Positions 24,917 to 34,957 of a stretch of DNA of 64,000 bases are shown here, piece by piece (the stretch's first letter is position 1; each line of letters starts with the position of its first letter). Source of the stretch: Lingula anatina (Eukaryota; Brachiopoda; Lingulata; Lingulida; Lingulidae); assembly GCF_001039355.2 (NCBI RefSeq), contig NW_019776079.1:1581894-1645893 (forward strand), written 5' to 3'. Made by a program: the position numbers and the translations under genes. The notes beneath the pieces were generated by a model that saw only the letters and a list, made by a program, of their open reading frames with translations, did no database searches and was not told the origin of the DNA.

Positions 24917-26204
24917 TCTCTGACTGCGTTTATCACCACAGGAGCCATTGACACAGGTAACATATGTGACAGAAGCAGGCAGATGGAGCTACATGATAGG
25001 AACACCCAATATCCGACCCTCACTTTGTAGTGGAAAGTCAGACCAATTATCTTCAATTGTCAACTTTTACTCAACTTTTGACTCAGAAGTTATACAAGCT
25101 ATTTACAATGATTGAAAATCAAGCCATTGAATTAAAGTGTTAAGTCAACTTCATCTTTGTCATCAACTTTTACAGACTCAAAGTTATTTAAGCTATTTAC
25201 AAAGACTAAAAACCAATAAGTCATTAAATAAAAGTGTTATTAGGTAAAATTCATTTTCATAAGACTTAGTGCTATTCCTCTCAATCCTACCTATGCAATT
25301 TTTCACAAAAATGATACCACAAAATTTAATGCCTTTCAATCTATATAATTGAGTGTCCAAATTCCAGCATCACTTTCTGAAGTACTCATTGAAACAGGCT
25401 CCTTATTTTGCCAGCTTCATTCATTTGCTACTTTTTCCTTAAACTAACCCCACAAACATAGGTCTGTGTAGCTCCGGCCACAATGTCAATGACAAGTTAA
25501 AGATAAGAACTGAAGACCAAAAGTTGGATTTATTTTCCAAAATTTTTGTCTACTTCCCTAGTTTAATAATAAAAAAAACTAAAATTATTACCATTTCTGT
25601 ATTTTTTATCAAAATGATCACAATATTTCATTTTACTGAACTTTTATTGGTTTTAACTCAGGTCAAAGCAAATTACATAAAAAAATTGTCTAAAATTCAC
25701 GTCCAATTTTTGGTCTAAAGGACTTTTATGAAACTGACCCCTTGTGGCAAAGGTCAGTTCTTGCATGACCAAGATGGTCAGCCATGCTGGAACTGCACCA
25801 ATTTGGGCATTTTGAGAGGCACTTTAATTCAGCCCAAATTGGCAACTCTTAGAGCAAAAGTGCATGTGCATGCAAAAAGTAATTCCAGTACAGAAAAGTT
25901 GTCTTTTTGATGAATGAGAAGTTCACATGTGGACATCCATCCATCACAATAGGAATTACTGGCCTGTTCACAGTTTAAATAGGCACCAACTGACGCCTTA
26001 TACCAACTTTGGGAAAAAAAGAGAGAAAAAAAGTTTGAAGACTTTTTTTTGGTGAATAATGCTACTATTGAGTAGCAATGAGCAATCCTAATAAGCTCGT
26101 GGGTATACATCAGTGCATTGACTGTCAGACTGGTACCCTTGACTGAGCCTGAACTCCTGCTAACATTGTGGTTTATGTTTAAAGACAAGTTCAAATATAG
26201 CTGT
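24917..26204. repeat. 1288-bp exact direct duplication, right copy
   Basis: It begins directly after the N at 24916, repeats 23628-24915 and then continues into unique sequence (ctcaagtttatcttgg). This is what an unmerged overlap of two contig ends looks like. Confidence 0.95.
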
Positions 26205-26671
26205 CTCAAGTTTATCTTGGCCGTCTCCAAAGAATGACTTCCCACTCTGTAAGTCCAAATCTTCCAACTTATCATAAGACACCACTCAAACTTTTTGACA
26301 GTTCATATTCTTAAAAATTATCTTATTTTCTAATAATACAAACATTTTGGCTTTATCTCTTAAAGTCAAACTTTCTAAAAATCATACCTGCTCTTAATGG
26401 ACTCGGTGATTTTTCTATAAGTAAAATAAAATATTCCACACAATCATAGGCATTTTACTAAGGAATATAAGGGTAAATGGCTAGGTCCCATCCCTGCCCC
26501 CCCCCCCCCCAAACAACACATTTCAACCCCCACCATGATGACCCATGGTCACAAGGTTGCATGTGCCAAGCAATCAGCAGCATACACAGATTAAGTTATT
26601 TTGTGCTCAAATATCATGTCAGTGCTGAGAGGAAGACATCACATGACACGCAAAGCTGACAACCTCCTGAC

Positions 26672-26709
26672 CTTATCACGGAGGCCACCTCGTCGTAAGA
26701 CACCGCCAT
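26672..26709 (-). CDS. Possible first coding exon of unknown minus-strand gene
   Basis: ATG in a good context (ATCATGGCGG) opens MAVSYDEVASVI and ends AG|gtcagg. The phase (two bases left over) fits the exon at 19626-19705, giving ...ASVIRFLREE... across a ~7 kb intron. A second in-frame-independent AAGATGGCGG lies 100 bp upstream. The frame is short, so confidence is low. Confidence 0.28.
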
Positions 26710-27764
26710 GATCATTTCACACAGACTACACCATGCTGATACACAGTAACCCTTCCCCTTGAAAAACACACACAAAGACAATTGAACTACTGCACAGCAG
26801 CCATCCGCCATCTTCCTCAATTACGATATTAAACACTTTTCCATAATTATCAAATTATAGAGAAACATTTCTTCCAGATGTTTTGATAATTTGTTTTTGA
26901 CACATGTTCTGACTTGTGACATTAATACTTGGAATGGGTATCAGTTCTGACCAGAAAATTGCCAAAAAGAGAAAAAGTGACCCGGGATCACACCAAATGT
27001 CACCCCTCAATTTTATAATTATAACACTTTGGCAGAATTTTTAACATTTACATAAACACCCAGTTGTATTTTTCGGTATTATTTTGTCCAATTTTCAAAG
27101 GGCACCCGGTACTCCTCAATTATAAGTGATCAAAAAATTAAAATTATATTTTTACCATTACTTTTTATGACCACCCAGGATTTCACCAGGGTGGTGGCGG
27201 GGTAAGGGGGACGAGGGGGAGAGAGAGAGATAGAGAGAACATGGGTGGAGAAAACATCTGCTATAAACCAAATTAACAAAGAAGAGGAAAATGTGCCTCC
27301 TTTGGGATCTCTTATATAGTGCATTTTTTTAAAATGAAACGTCACTGCTGGCACAGCATAAAGAAGCTTTCCAGAACTTTTGGACTCTTCTGGGGAACAT
27401 ATACCCATAAATACACCCATATACACCCATACATGCAGGTATCCATATACATCATATATTTCACAGTACACAGCTACAACAAATGAAGCCTCTGACAATC
27501 TGTTGTTATCAGTGTCCATGCGTTGGCATCTCTGACCAGCAGTGGGTGTTAAAATGCTGTAATAATGCTACACACTTATTACCACCTAAAATCAACACTG
27601 AATTCCAAAGAATAGCTCACTGAAAGGAATATACAGATATATGACCATATCCAAAATCATAACAGTACCACTGCAGAACAAATCACACACCCTCACAGTC
27701 ATACCTGAGTGTCATCCCAAGTCACTGTTATCATAGTAAGATGTAAAGGCCAAATTTAAACACA

Positions 27765-29370
27765 TCAGTCATTTTGTATTCTTTTCTGAGCCTCTTCTTG
27801 AACTTCGGTTGGAAACTCACTCAGGTTTTTTATAACGCAGTCTATGCAGAACCGTTTTGTGTAAAAAATGCTGCAGCCCTGAAATAATTGCACAAGATTA
27901 ATATATATCACACTGCATTGCAAATTATATGCACAGAAAAAAAAATATAACAAATGAATATGATATATACGAAAAGAAAATATTCATCATTAAATAAAAA
28001 TGAATATTAAAATCATGACATGTGTACCCTACAGTTGAAACAATAATATGATGCCTTATTCAGGATCATAGCCATGCCTAAAATTGTCACTGTATATATA
28101 TTTGTAATATACAACTATTGATAGTTATAAAACTTGGATGCAATGCCCTATTAAATTCTGCCATTTTCAATTATATTTACAAGATAATCAATACAAATCA
28201 TTCTTCTTAAAGTGTGCTCTGCATCTCACTTAATCCATCAGCATGAGCCAATTAGAAAAAACTACAAAATAAACAATTAATATCTGTAGTTTTTATTACA
28301 TCTATCTGTACCAGTACATAACAAGTGTTTGTCACAGTTCACCTGAGCTATGCACACTGACTTGGAACAGACAGAGCAGTGACTGCCCAGGATGATAAAC
28401 TTGCCACGTCGGTTCTCTGCAAACGGATCCTTCATTATGTACGCGTCCTCTAGCAATCTGAAATAATCCACTACAGTTTGGGTATGTACTCTACAGGGTT
28501 AGAATATTAATTTACAAATTTAAAACTGAAACAACAACAAAAACAACAATAATCATAACTGACAATGAAAAATATATTTATAAGGAAATTAATAATCTGT
28601 ATTTATTTATGTACATTATAATACCATTTAAATTAATTAATTAATACATCAAAGTAACCTTTTCCATTAATTCTTGAAAAGTTGTGCACAGGTCCATATA
28701 CACACTTATTCTCAAACATGGGCAGTATTAATTCACATTACAGCACAACATTTTTTCCTGTGATCAAATCCAACAATACAAAAAACACCATGCACCAAGT
28801 ATTGTTTCTAGTACTGTAATATTGTTGTTATGTTTTACTGTTTGAACAATAATTATGTCTTATAACAGAGTACTATATATGCAATAAAATCACAAATCCA
28901 ACCCCCTCTATCATCCACAGTCAGCCCCTTGCTCTACTTTCATGTAGAAAAACACAACTATCAATTATCCCGTCTCAACTAAAGCAATATGAGAATGCCC
29001 CCCCCTTCCTTCCTTCAGCCCATGTCGCATGTCACCACCTATCAGCGGTCGGTTTTTCACAACTCTAGAAGTGAAACAAGTCGTCAAATGCGATTCATCA
29101 TACCTATACCACAGAGAGTGTGTTCACCTAGTATAAACTCGACTAAAATAACTTTAAAATCATAAAATTAATTCAAATGGTATCACGTCGTCAACTTCAA
29201 AGACAAACTACAAATTTAATTATGTAGTAAAATACCTGATCTTACTATCATTTAGGTAATGCTTTACGTAAATGTACTTACAGTAACGTATCTGCTCCTG
29301 GTGGTTTGTTCCCGAAATAGTCATAGTTTATGCAAAAACCGCATTTAGAGCAAAGGAATTTGGAGGTCAT
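27765..29370 (-). CDS. CDPF1: CDPF1, cysteine-rich DPF motif protein
   Basis: Three exons on the minus strand: 29282-29370, 28343-28457 and 27765-27878, joining in phase to a complete ~105-residue protein. Exon 1 gives MTSKFLCSKCGFCINYDYFG then NKPPGADTL. Exon 2 holds the defining YIMKDPF motif and a CSVCSKSVC pair. Exon 3 gives GCSIFYTKRFCIDCV. The paired cysteines and the order KPP, (Y)xMKDPF, CSxCS, C-S-xFYxKRFCxxC follow vertebrate CDPF1 (C22orf40) closely. The paired cysteines suggest metal binding. The family's function is not established. All splice sites are consensus (GTAAGT, GTGAAC). The gene is divergent from the caveolin gene, with 864 bp between the two start codons. Confidence 0.93.
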
Positions 29371-30234
29371 TTTCAGAGCAAATGAGTAACTCTTTAGAAA
29401 AAGAAGTGCGAAATATAGTACATCAATATGAAATGCGGTAGATGCGCCAGTTTTCTTACTCAGATATTGCGTTTTTCATTTTTGCCATTTTTGCCGCGTT
29501 AAATAAACCTAGTTGACTGAAATGAAAAGTGTTACAAAAAGGCCAATCACAAAATTAACAGACCAATATTTGTGAAATATTTCCGCTTATTCAAAGTGTA
29601 TATTTTTTTAAAAGTAGACATTTTTAAAAGTGAACTTATGCTAGAGAAAGAATAGGGAGAAAGGGCTACTCCTAAATCGGGCTATTTGTCTGACGCCTTT
29701 TCTTTTTAAAGTCTGTTTTCTTACACCAAAAGAGACAAAACAACAGCTCTCTTCTCTTAAATAACGCGTCGACCTGAGCCAAGTGTGTCCACAACATTGC
29801 TAACACAACAGAATCCTACAATATTACAAACAAAGATGTTATTTATCAGAAACATGTTATTAAAGCAGCTCCAATCGTATACAACTGTACTTTTGTATCG
29901 GTCGTCACTAAAAGCGACCCAAAGGCAAGCTGCCAAAGTAGCCTCCTCTTGTCGTCGTTATGCACGTACTGGCAGGTTTCTTAGATAAGACGGACATTTG
30001 TATACTAGTGTTCCAAACAGAGCTTCAGCGTAATAAGCTTATCTGTCTGTAAACAGCGTCATCCCTAAAAACAGCTGGGTTTGACGACAGAGCATAACCC
30101 AACAATACTATTGACAGATTAACTATATTATGATTAATTCAGTATTTAATCTTCGTCTTCAGCCTGTCAGAGCAACCGTGTAAAAGATAACAGACTGAGG
30201 ATTGAAAATTTACTGACCATTTCTACTTCTAGGC
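29371..30234. promoter_or_regulatory. Shared divergent promoter region, CDPF1 / caveolin
   Basis: This 864-bp spacer separates the CDPF1 start (minus) from the distal caveolin start (plus). No coding exon is recognised in it. Position makes it the likely promoter for both genes. No specific element can be assigned by eye. Confidence 0.4.
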
Positions 30235-30351
30235 ATGTCTAAAGTGACCGAGCTGCAAACTTTCCCGACGTCTACTGACACCCTGACGTCAAGGGAAGAC
30301 GCCCCAGATATGGTGAACAGGGATCCCAATGATATAAACGCACATTTGAAG
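30235..30351 (+). CDS. Caveolin first exon 1a (long N-terminus)
   Basis: It encodes MSKVTELQTFPTSTDTLTSR then EDAPDMVNRDPNDINAHLK, with donor AAG|gtaatt. NRDP-x-x-(I/L)N matches the N-terminal border of the oligomerisation region in vertebrate caveolin-1 (NRDPKHLN). Confidence 0.85.
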
Positions 30352-31662
30352 GTAATTTTTTAATGTCTACATAAAGGTACATGCATGGGTGAGTGCTTAC
30401 CTTTTACGTGCGTGTGCGTCTATTGTTGCTTTGATTTTCAGCAAAAAAATTAATACTTCATATTAATTTGAAAATAAGTGCATTGATTATCTGTTTTTCG
30501 ACTTTGCTGCACCATTTTAGAGAATTATCTCGTAAAATTCCGAACAATTTTTCATGTTCATTATCGTTTTTAAATATGCCCACCTAGAGGTCGTTTGTAC
30601 ACTGCAAATAAGACGTAGGCCTAGATAATATAATGTTATTCATATTTGCGTCAATAATAATAATAATAATAATAATAATTTTTAACTTACGACACAAAAA
30701 TGTCTGTTTTTCCTTTATATGTTTTTCATCGTATTTCATTTATCAACATGTACTTCTATACATTATCAGCTTTGATTTAATTAAGTAGCCATCCATGTTT
30801 TACAATAACAGTTCTATATTGCATACAATATGGAAAGCGTGACTTATAATTGAAAATGCTTGGGTCTGTTTAATAAATCCCTTTAGATATTCATACTTAT
30901 CTTTCTCTTGGTTGCCAACAAGGAATCAGAGAGATATGTGACTAACCTATGCCAAATAGTAGGCAAGGGATTATCTCAAGTCCTTGTGCTGAGATTTGCG
31001 CTCTTTGAGGTAACTAAGGGGCAGAATGCATTAGTCCGACGAGTAATCACTTTTAAAATAAGTTCAAGGTATAAAAATGAACCGAAAAAGTTTGTTTGAG
31101 GGTTAGAAAATGTGGAAGTGTTGTCAAATATAAAGCTATCCAAATTTTGAATTTAAGAGAATGGTGAGATGCGAAGTATGTCTGCTTTGTAATATCTTCC
31201 CCCCCCCCTCCACCCCTCGTCTTACAGAATATCCCGTGGTAACGGTAACGCACACAAACATAGCTTCCACTAAAAGATAAGAACTTCCTAAAGTATTCCT
31301 GCCATTAGGCATTTTATTTTGAAAAATAGAGACTAATTTCAACAGCGCAACGATAAAACTAACAGCGTTTTATCATTCAAGAAAGTTAAAAGAAAATGGA
31401 TGAGGTTGATATGGTACAACGCGATCCTAATGATTTAAACGCTCACGTCAAGGTAGGTATATTGTGAAATGGATATACCTGCCAATGAATAGAAAACTTC
31501 AACAAAAAACTTTGATTCATAAGCTTAATTAGCGCAATTTATACTTCGATAATGAAAAAGTACTGGTGAAAAAGTACCAAATGTAAGAGAATTCAGTTTA
31601 TGATTTAATGCGCCCACAATCAATAATAACATTTAAGTAAATTCTGCTAAAAATAATGCATC

Positions 31663-31709
<47 letters not shown>

Positions 31710-33491
31710 TGGTAAGTTAGAAATACACAATCTGTCACTTCTAGTGCTATGATTTTGTATGGTTCGTGGCGTTTGTGGCGTGGTATGATTCGTCAAAGGG
31801 ACAATTTGTAGATTTTGAGACTGGAAAATGTTGTCACGAATTTAATTGATGTCTTTTTAAATTTCTAGTACTTCTAACGAAAATGAAATTTACTTTTAAA
31901 CCATGAAACTATTAAAGAAAATTACTTCCAAAATGCCCGACCAATATAGCTCTCAACCAACATAACATTGGTGTAATATTGTTTTTTTTTTAACTCAAGG
32001 TGAAATTGAAAATTGAAATTTTTGACAATGGAGAGCCTTTCTCAAATCAAAAAGCAGTTTGGGCATTCTGTTTGAATAAGGATATCAATGGCAAACAAAA
32101 ATCACAAGAACCAGCTCTTTTTAGGGGTTCTTATAAAAAAATTAAGAAACGAAGGCAATGAAAAATATCTGTACTTAAAAAATTTGCAAGGTCATTTTAC
32201 TTTAATCATTTTACTCTTTATTTTTACTTATTTATGTACTTTATGTACTTAACGCCATCATTCGTCCTTCACACTCATGGTTTACTATCATCACAACCAG
32301 CCTCGTTTTCGATCACCAGTAGTCATCACAAATACCGTATTCCAAACACAACCATAACGAGACAGGTGTCTTAGACCCCGTTCCCATACCTAGATCGATC
32401 TAGCAGGATCGGATCTCCGAGGGGTTTCTAGCTAAATTGCATTCAGCTTAAGCGGCTCTGTTATCTGGCACGCCTACTGAAGCTGTTAGGGGGTAATTAA
32501 CTATCTTTAAGCAGCTTCAGTAGGCGTGCCAGACATCTAAGCCGGGTCGATCCCGATAGATCGATCTAGGTATGGGGACAGGGTCTAAAAAGCACCGACG
32601 ACGCCCTCTGAAGTCACTTCACTGCCATCACAACTCCGTGGCTATAGATGCGGTGGCTTCGAATGCGTACTCGTGCACAAACAAGAGAATTATTAGGCTA
32701 TTAGCAGAACTGAGCAATGAAACTATTTGCGTTTAGGATATTTCGCCAGATTACACTTTATCTTTTAGTACATCATTGTAAAACAAAGTTAGAGGAAAGA
32801 AATGTCATGTTAGCGTAATCTATAGCAACAACGTTTAGTTACTTCTCCTTAACAACATCACAACGCCTATTAAACATTTGGTTTGAACGTCGTTATGTTT
32901 TTAGGATATTTTCATGAAAAAATCATTTACTGAAATCTGTAAAACTACAAAATCACTTTTGGGTGGCAAAGTCATGTCTGTCAACTATGAAGATATGGGC
33001 TTTTCTCAACTGACATGTATTGAGTAGTATGGTGGAAATACCACATTTTCGCTAGAAATCTAGTTATACTGAAGTCTTTCCTCACACGAGAACAAAAATG
33101 AACACTAAGAGCAGTGTTTTTAGCCTATAGAATAATGTCGTTTTGTTTTTCATTCTAGACCCAATTCGAGGACATCTTCGGCGAACCCGAGGGAACCCAA
33201 AGTATTGACTGTGTCTGGCGAAACGCTTTCAAGTGCTTCACGGGAGGGAAAAACTGCTGCTACAAGTTCATCACCATCATCTGCGCCCTGCCGATCGCTC
33301 TCTGCTGGGGCTGCGAGTTCGCCATGATTACGTTCGATCACGTGTGGAACCTCACGCCTGCATATCGGTCCTTCGAGATCTACCTCACGTGCTCCAAGCG
33401 GTACTTTGGCGCATGCGTGCACTGCATTTGCGATCCTTGTTGCGAGGCGGCTGGACTGCTCTTCAGTAACATTAAGATTGCCAAAAGTTAA
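30235..33491 (+). CDS. Caveolin with two alternative first exons
   Basis: Exon 2 (33159-33491) encodes FEDIFGEPEGTQSIDCVW, matching the caveolin signature and leading into the scaffolding region. Next comes the hydrophobic hairpin FITIICALPIALCWGCEFAM and a Cys-rich C-terminus ending FSNIKIAKS. Two upstream exons both end in phase 0 before it: 30235-30351 (39 codons, ends NRDPNDINAHLK) and 31396-31452 (19 codons, ends QRDPNDLNAHVK). Each begins with its own ATG, so mature proteins would be 149 or 129 residues. Caveolins insert a hairpin into the inner leaflet and scaffold caveolae. The scaffolding segment is unusual, with CVWRNAFKCF and GGKNCCYK in place of the aromatic-rich vertebrate motif. 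Coding exon 2 is much more GC-rich than its surroundings. An AATAAA follows at 33657. Confidence 0.93.
30651..30680. repeat. (AAT)n microsatellite
   Basis: About nine perfect AAT units lie in the caveolin intron after exon 1a. Confidence 0.9.
31396..31452 (+). CDS. Caveolin first exon 1b (short N-terminus)
   Basis: It encodes MDEVDMVQRDPNDLNAHVK, with donor AAG|gtaggt. The last 12 residues parallel exon 1a at both protein and nucleotide level, so the two are duplicated exons. No acceptor is needed if it is used as a first exon. An AG precedes at AAAG about 12 bases upstream, but with no pyrimidine tract. Confidence 0.8.
31663..31710. repeat. (TTA)n microsatellite
   Basis: About sixteen perfect TTA units lie in the intron after exon 1b. 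Confidence 0.9.
32371..32588. mobile_element. MITE with ~32-bp near-perfect terminal inverted repeats
   Basis: The left end TTAGACCCCGTTCCCATACC and the inverted right end TTAGACCCTGTCCCCATACC both continue into TAGATCGATCT. An inner inverted pair (GGCACGCCTACTGAAGCTG and its complement) adds a second stem. It lies in the caveolin intron and has no coding capacity. Confidence 0.85.
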
Positions 33492-34022
33492 CTGTTTTAT
33501 CTACGGATACGCTCAGTGTGAAGTCATTGTGTCTGTAGAACTTATTCTTCATGACCGGAGAACAGACTGCCGTCTGTTTGCCAATGAGGATGTCTTCAAA
33601 TTGAACAATCTCAAACTGTTGAGAACAAAACATGATTTTGATGCTTTATTTCGTAAAATAAAACACAAAAGGACAATTTTATACATTTGAAAAATCTCCT
33701 TTAGTTTTTTACATGTGTATAATTTAAATGCTTGCCACTTGATTAATTTGATTTGTCATTCTAATTTGTAATAATGAAACTAACTGTTTCAAGAGTTAAG
33801 ACAAACTCCAATACACACCACTATCACTCCTACCTGTGTTTTATTGTGATAATAAACTTTGATATAGGCAAATAACCATCTTGATTATACAGTACTGATA
33901 GGTGATTTATAGGTGCAATAGACCTGGTATAAATGACAACGTAAGTCTCTATGATAAATTCACTACTACCATTACTACTCCTACTACCTCTGAAACTCTG
34001 TGTTATGCCGTTCATTTCATAG
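33492..34022. other. Spacer between caveolin and receptor gene A
   Basis: This is the caveolin 3' UTR followed by AT-rich sequence. It holds no recognised coding feature. Confidence 0.5.
33657..33662 (+). terminator. Caveolin polyadenylation signal
   Basis: AATAAA lies 166 bp after the caveolin stop, in AT-rich sequence. Confidence 0.6.
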
Positions 34023-34585
34023 TTAAAGGGATAATAACTCTTCGAAGGAGATGTATATTTCACAATAAAAACATTGTGAATAACTCATAGAAATATAATA
34101 TATTCTGTTTTACCACAAAAATGGCAGTTATAGCTATTATTCTGCTATCTGAGTTTATCTTTAGATCACGTGACCTCCATTGATGGCTATACTCTGTTAA
34201 AATCTCTTATCAGCACTGTCTGGCGGACTCAAACTGTTTTGGTATACCTTTGAGGTGTCGCAGTTAACCGAGTTAGCAGGTGTTGGATGCCTGTGACTAT
34301 CTTTGATTGCTACAGTACTAAGGGCAGTATAATCGCTGTCATTAACGTTAACATATTCAGCCACGCGGTTAACTTTTTGACATAGTTTTGGCCTCCAGTG
34401 ACACATACTCGTGTTCCCTATCTCTTAAGAGATTTTAACAAAAAAACAAACTTTTTAGAAAAAAAACAGGGACTAACTTTGGATGTAAAAATGGATCCAT
34501 TAACCATTGGTAAGTATGGGAAAATTGTTGTTTACTCCAGGAAAATTCATTTTTTGGCCAAAACGAAGCGTTATTATCCCTTTAC
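34023..34585. mobile_element. piggyBac-like MITE carrying a captured receptor-tail module
   Basis: The left end is TTAA|AGGGATAATAACTCTTCG and the right end is GCGTTATTATCCCT|TTAC. The body matches the empty copy at 13563-13913 in inverted orientation, including the GTTAGTCCCTG stretch and the AGTATAGCCATC stretch. At 34209-34420 it is interrupted by ~212 bp nearly identical to one repeat unit of the gene A tail (34799-35007). AAGAGAT flanks both sides of the insert, and only one AAGAGAT is present in the empty copy. Confidence 0.8.
34209..34420 (-). pseudogene. Captured copy of gene A cytoplasmic-tail module
   Basis: The minus strand encodes EHEYVSLEAKTMSKS followed by a stop. In the +1 frame it continues as NRVAEYVNVNDSDYTALSTV through VYQNSLSPPDSAD. 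It is almost identical to the resident unit at 34799-35007, differing by a 3-nt in-frame indel and a few substitutions. It sits inside a MITE and lacks splice sites of its own. Confidence 0.75.
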
Positions 34586-34629
34586 TTAAGTATGATGTGA
34601 AGCAGTTTAGTCTCTTATCATTGAACAAG

Positions 34630-34957
34630 TTACACCTCGTTTTGATATATGCCAGCGGCTGTTGGTTGTCGTTGATTACTTTCGTTTGCTGGCATGCCAA
34701 GAACAGTGTAAGTGCTGTTATTGGCATTAACATACTCAGCCACGCGGTTGTCTTTTGACACAGTGTTGGCCTCCAGTGACATATACTCGTGCTCCCTATC
34801 AGCACTGTCTGGCGGACTCAAACTGTTTTGGTATACCTTTGAGGTGTCGCAGTTAACCGAGTTAGCAGGTGTTGGATGCCTGTGACTATCTTTGATTGCT
34901 ACAGTACTAAGGGCAGTATAATCACTGTCATTAACGTTAACATATTCAGCCACGCGG
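34630..34957 (-). other. Tyrosine-module array after gene A stop (open +1 frame)
   Basis: An uninterrupted minus-strand frame from about 35013 to 34630 overlaps the tail exon in the +1 frame. It contains EYVNVNDSDYTAL, VYQNSL, HEYMSLEANTVSKDNR, EYVNANNSTYTVLG and IYQNEV, then a stop. These are two tandem modules, each of the form EYVSL/EYMSL, EYVN, YTxL, YQN. YxN is the Grb2 SH2-binding pattern, and YTAL/YTVL resembles ITIM/ITSM cores. Motif conservation between the diverged modules implies past coding use. In this assembly they are cut off from gene A by the frame offset at 34958. Confidence 0.65.

Larger units (their letters stand above)
18832..26671. other. AT-rich noncoding region
   Basis: Apart from the orphan exon candidate at 19626-19705 and the exact duplication at 23628-26204, I see no gene in this stretch. 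It contains poly-C runs (about 21427-21450, 26494-26511), AG-rich simple sequence near 21330 and many AT-rich low-complexity segments. It may be the intron of an unrecognised minus-strand gene. Confidence 0.45.

Noticed and set aside
24235-26275. Identical open frames repeated 1289 bp apart, looking like a tandem gene family
   Set aside because: They lie in the exact duplication around the N at 24916 and resemble no protein family; the copy is an assembly overlap.
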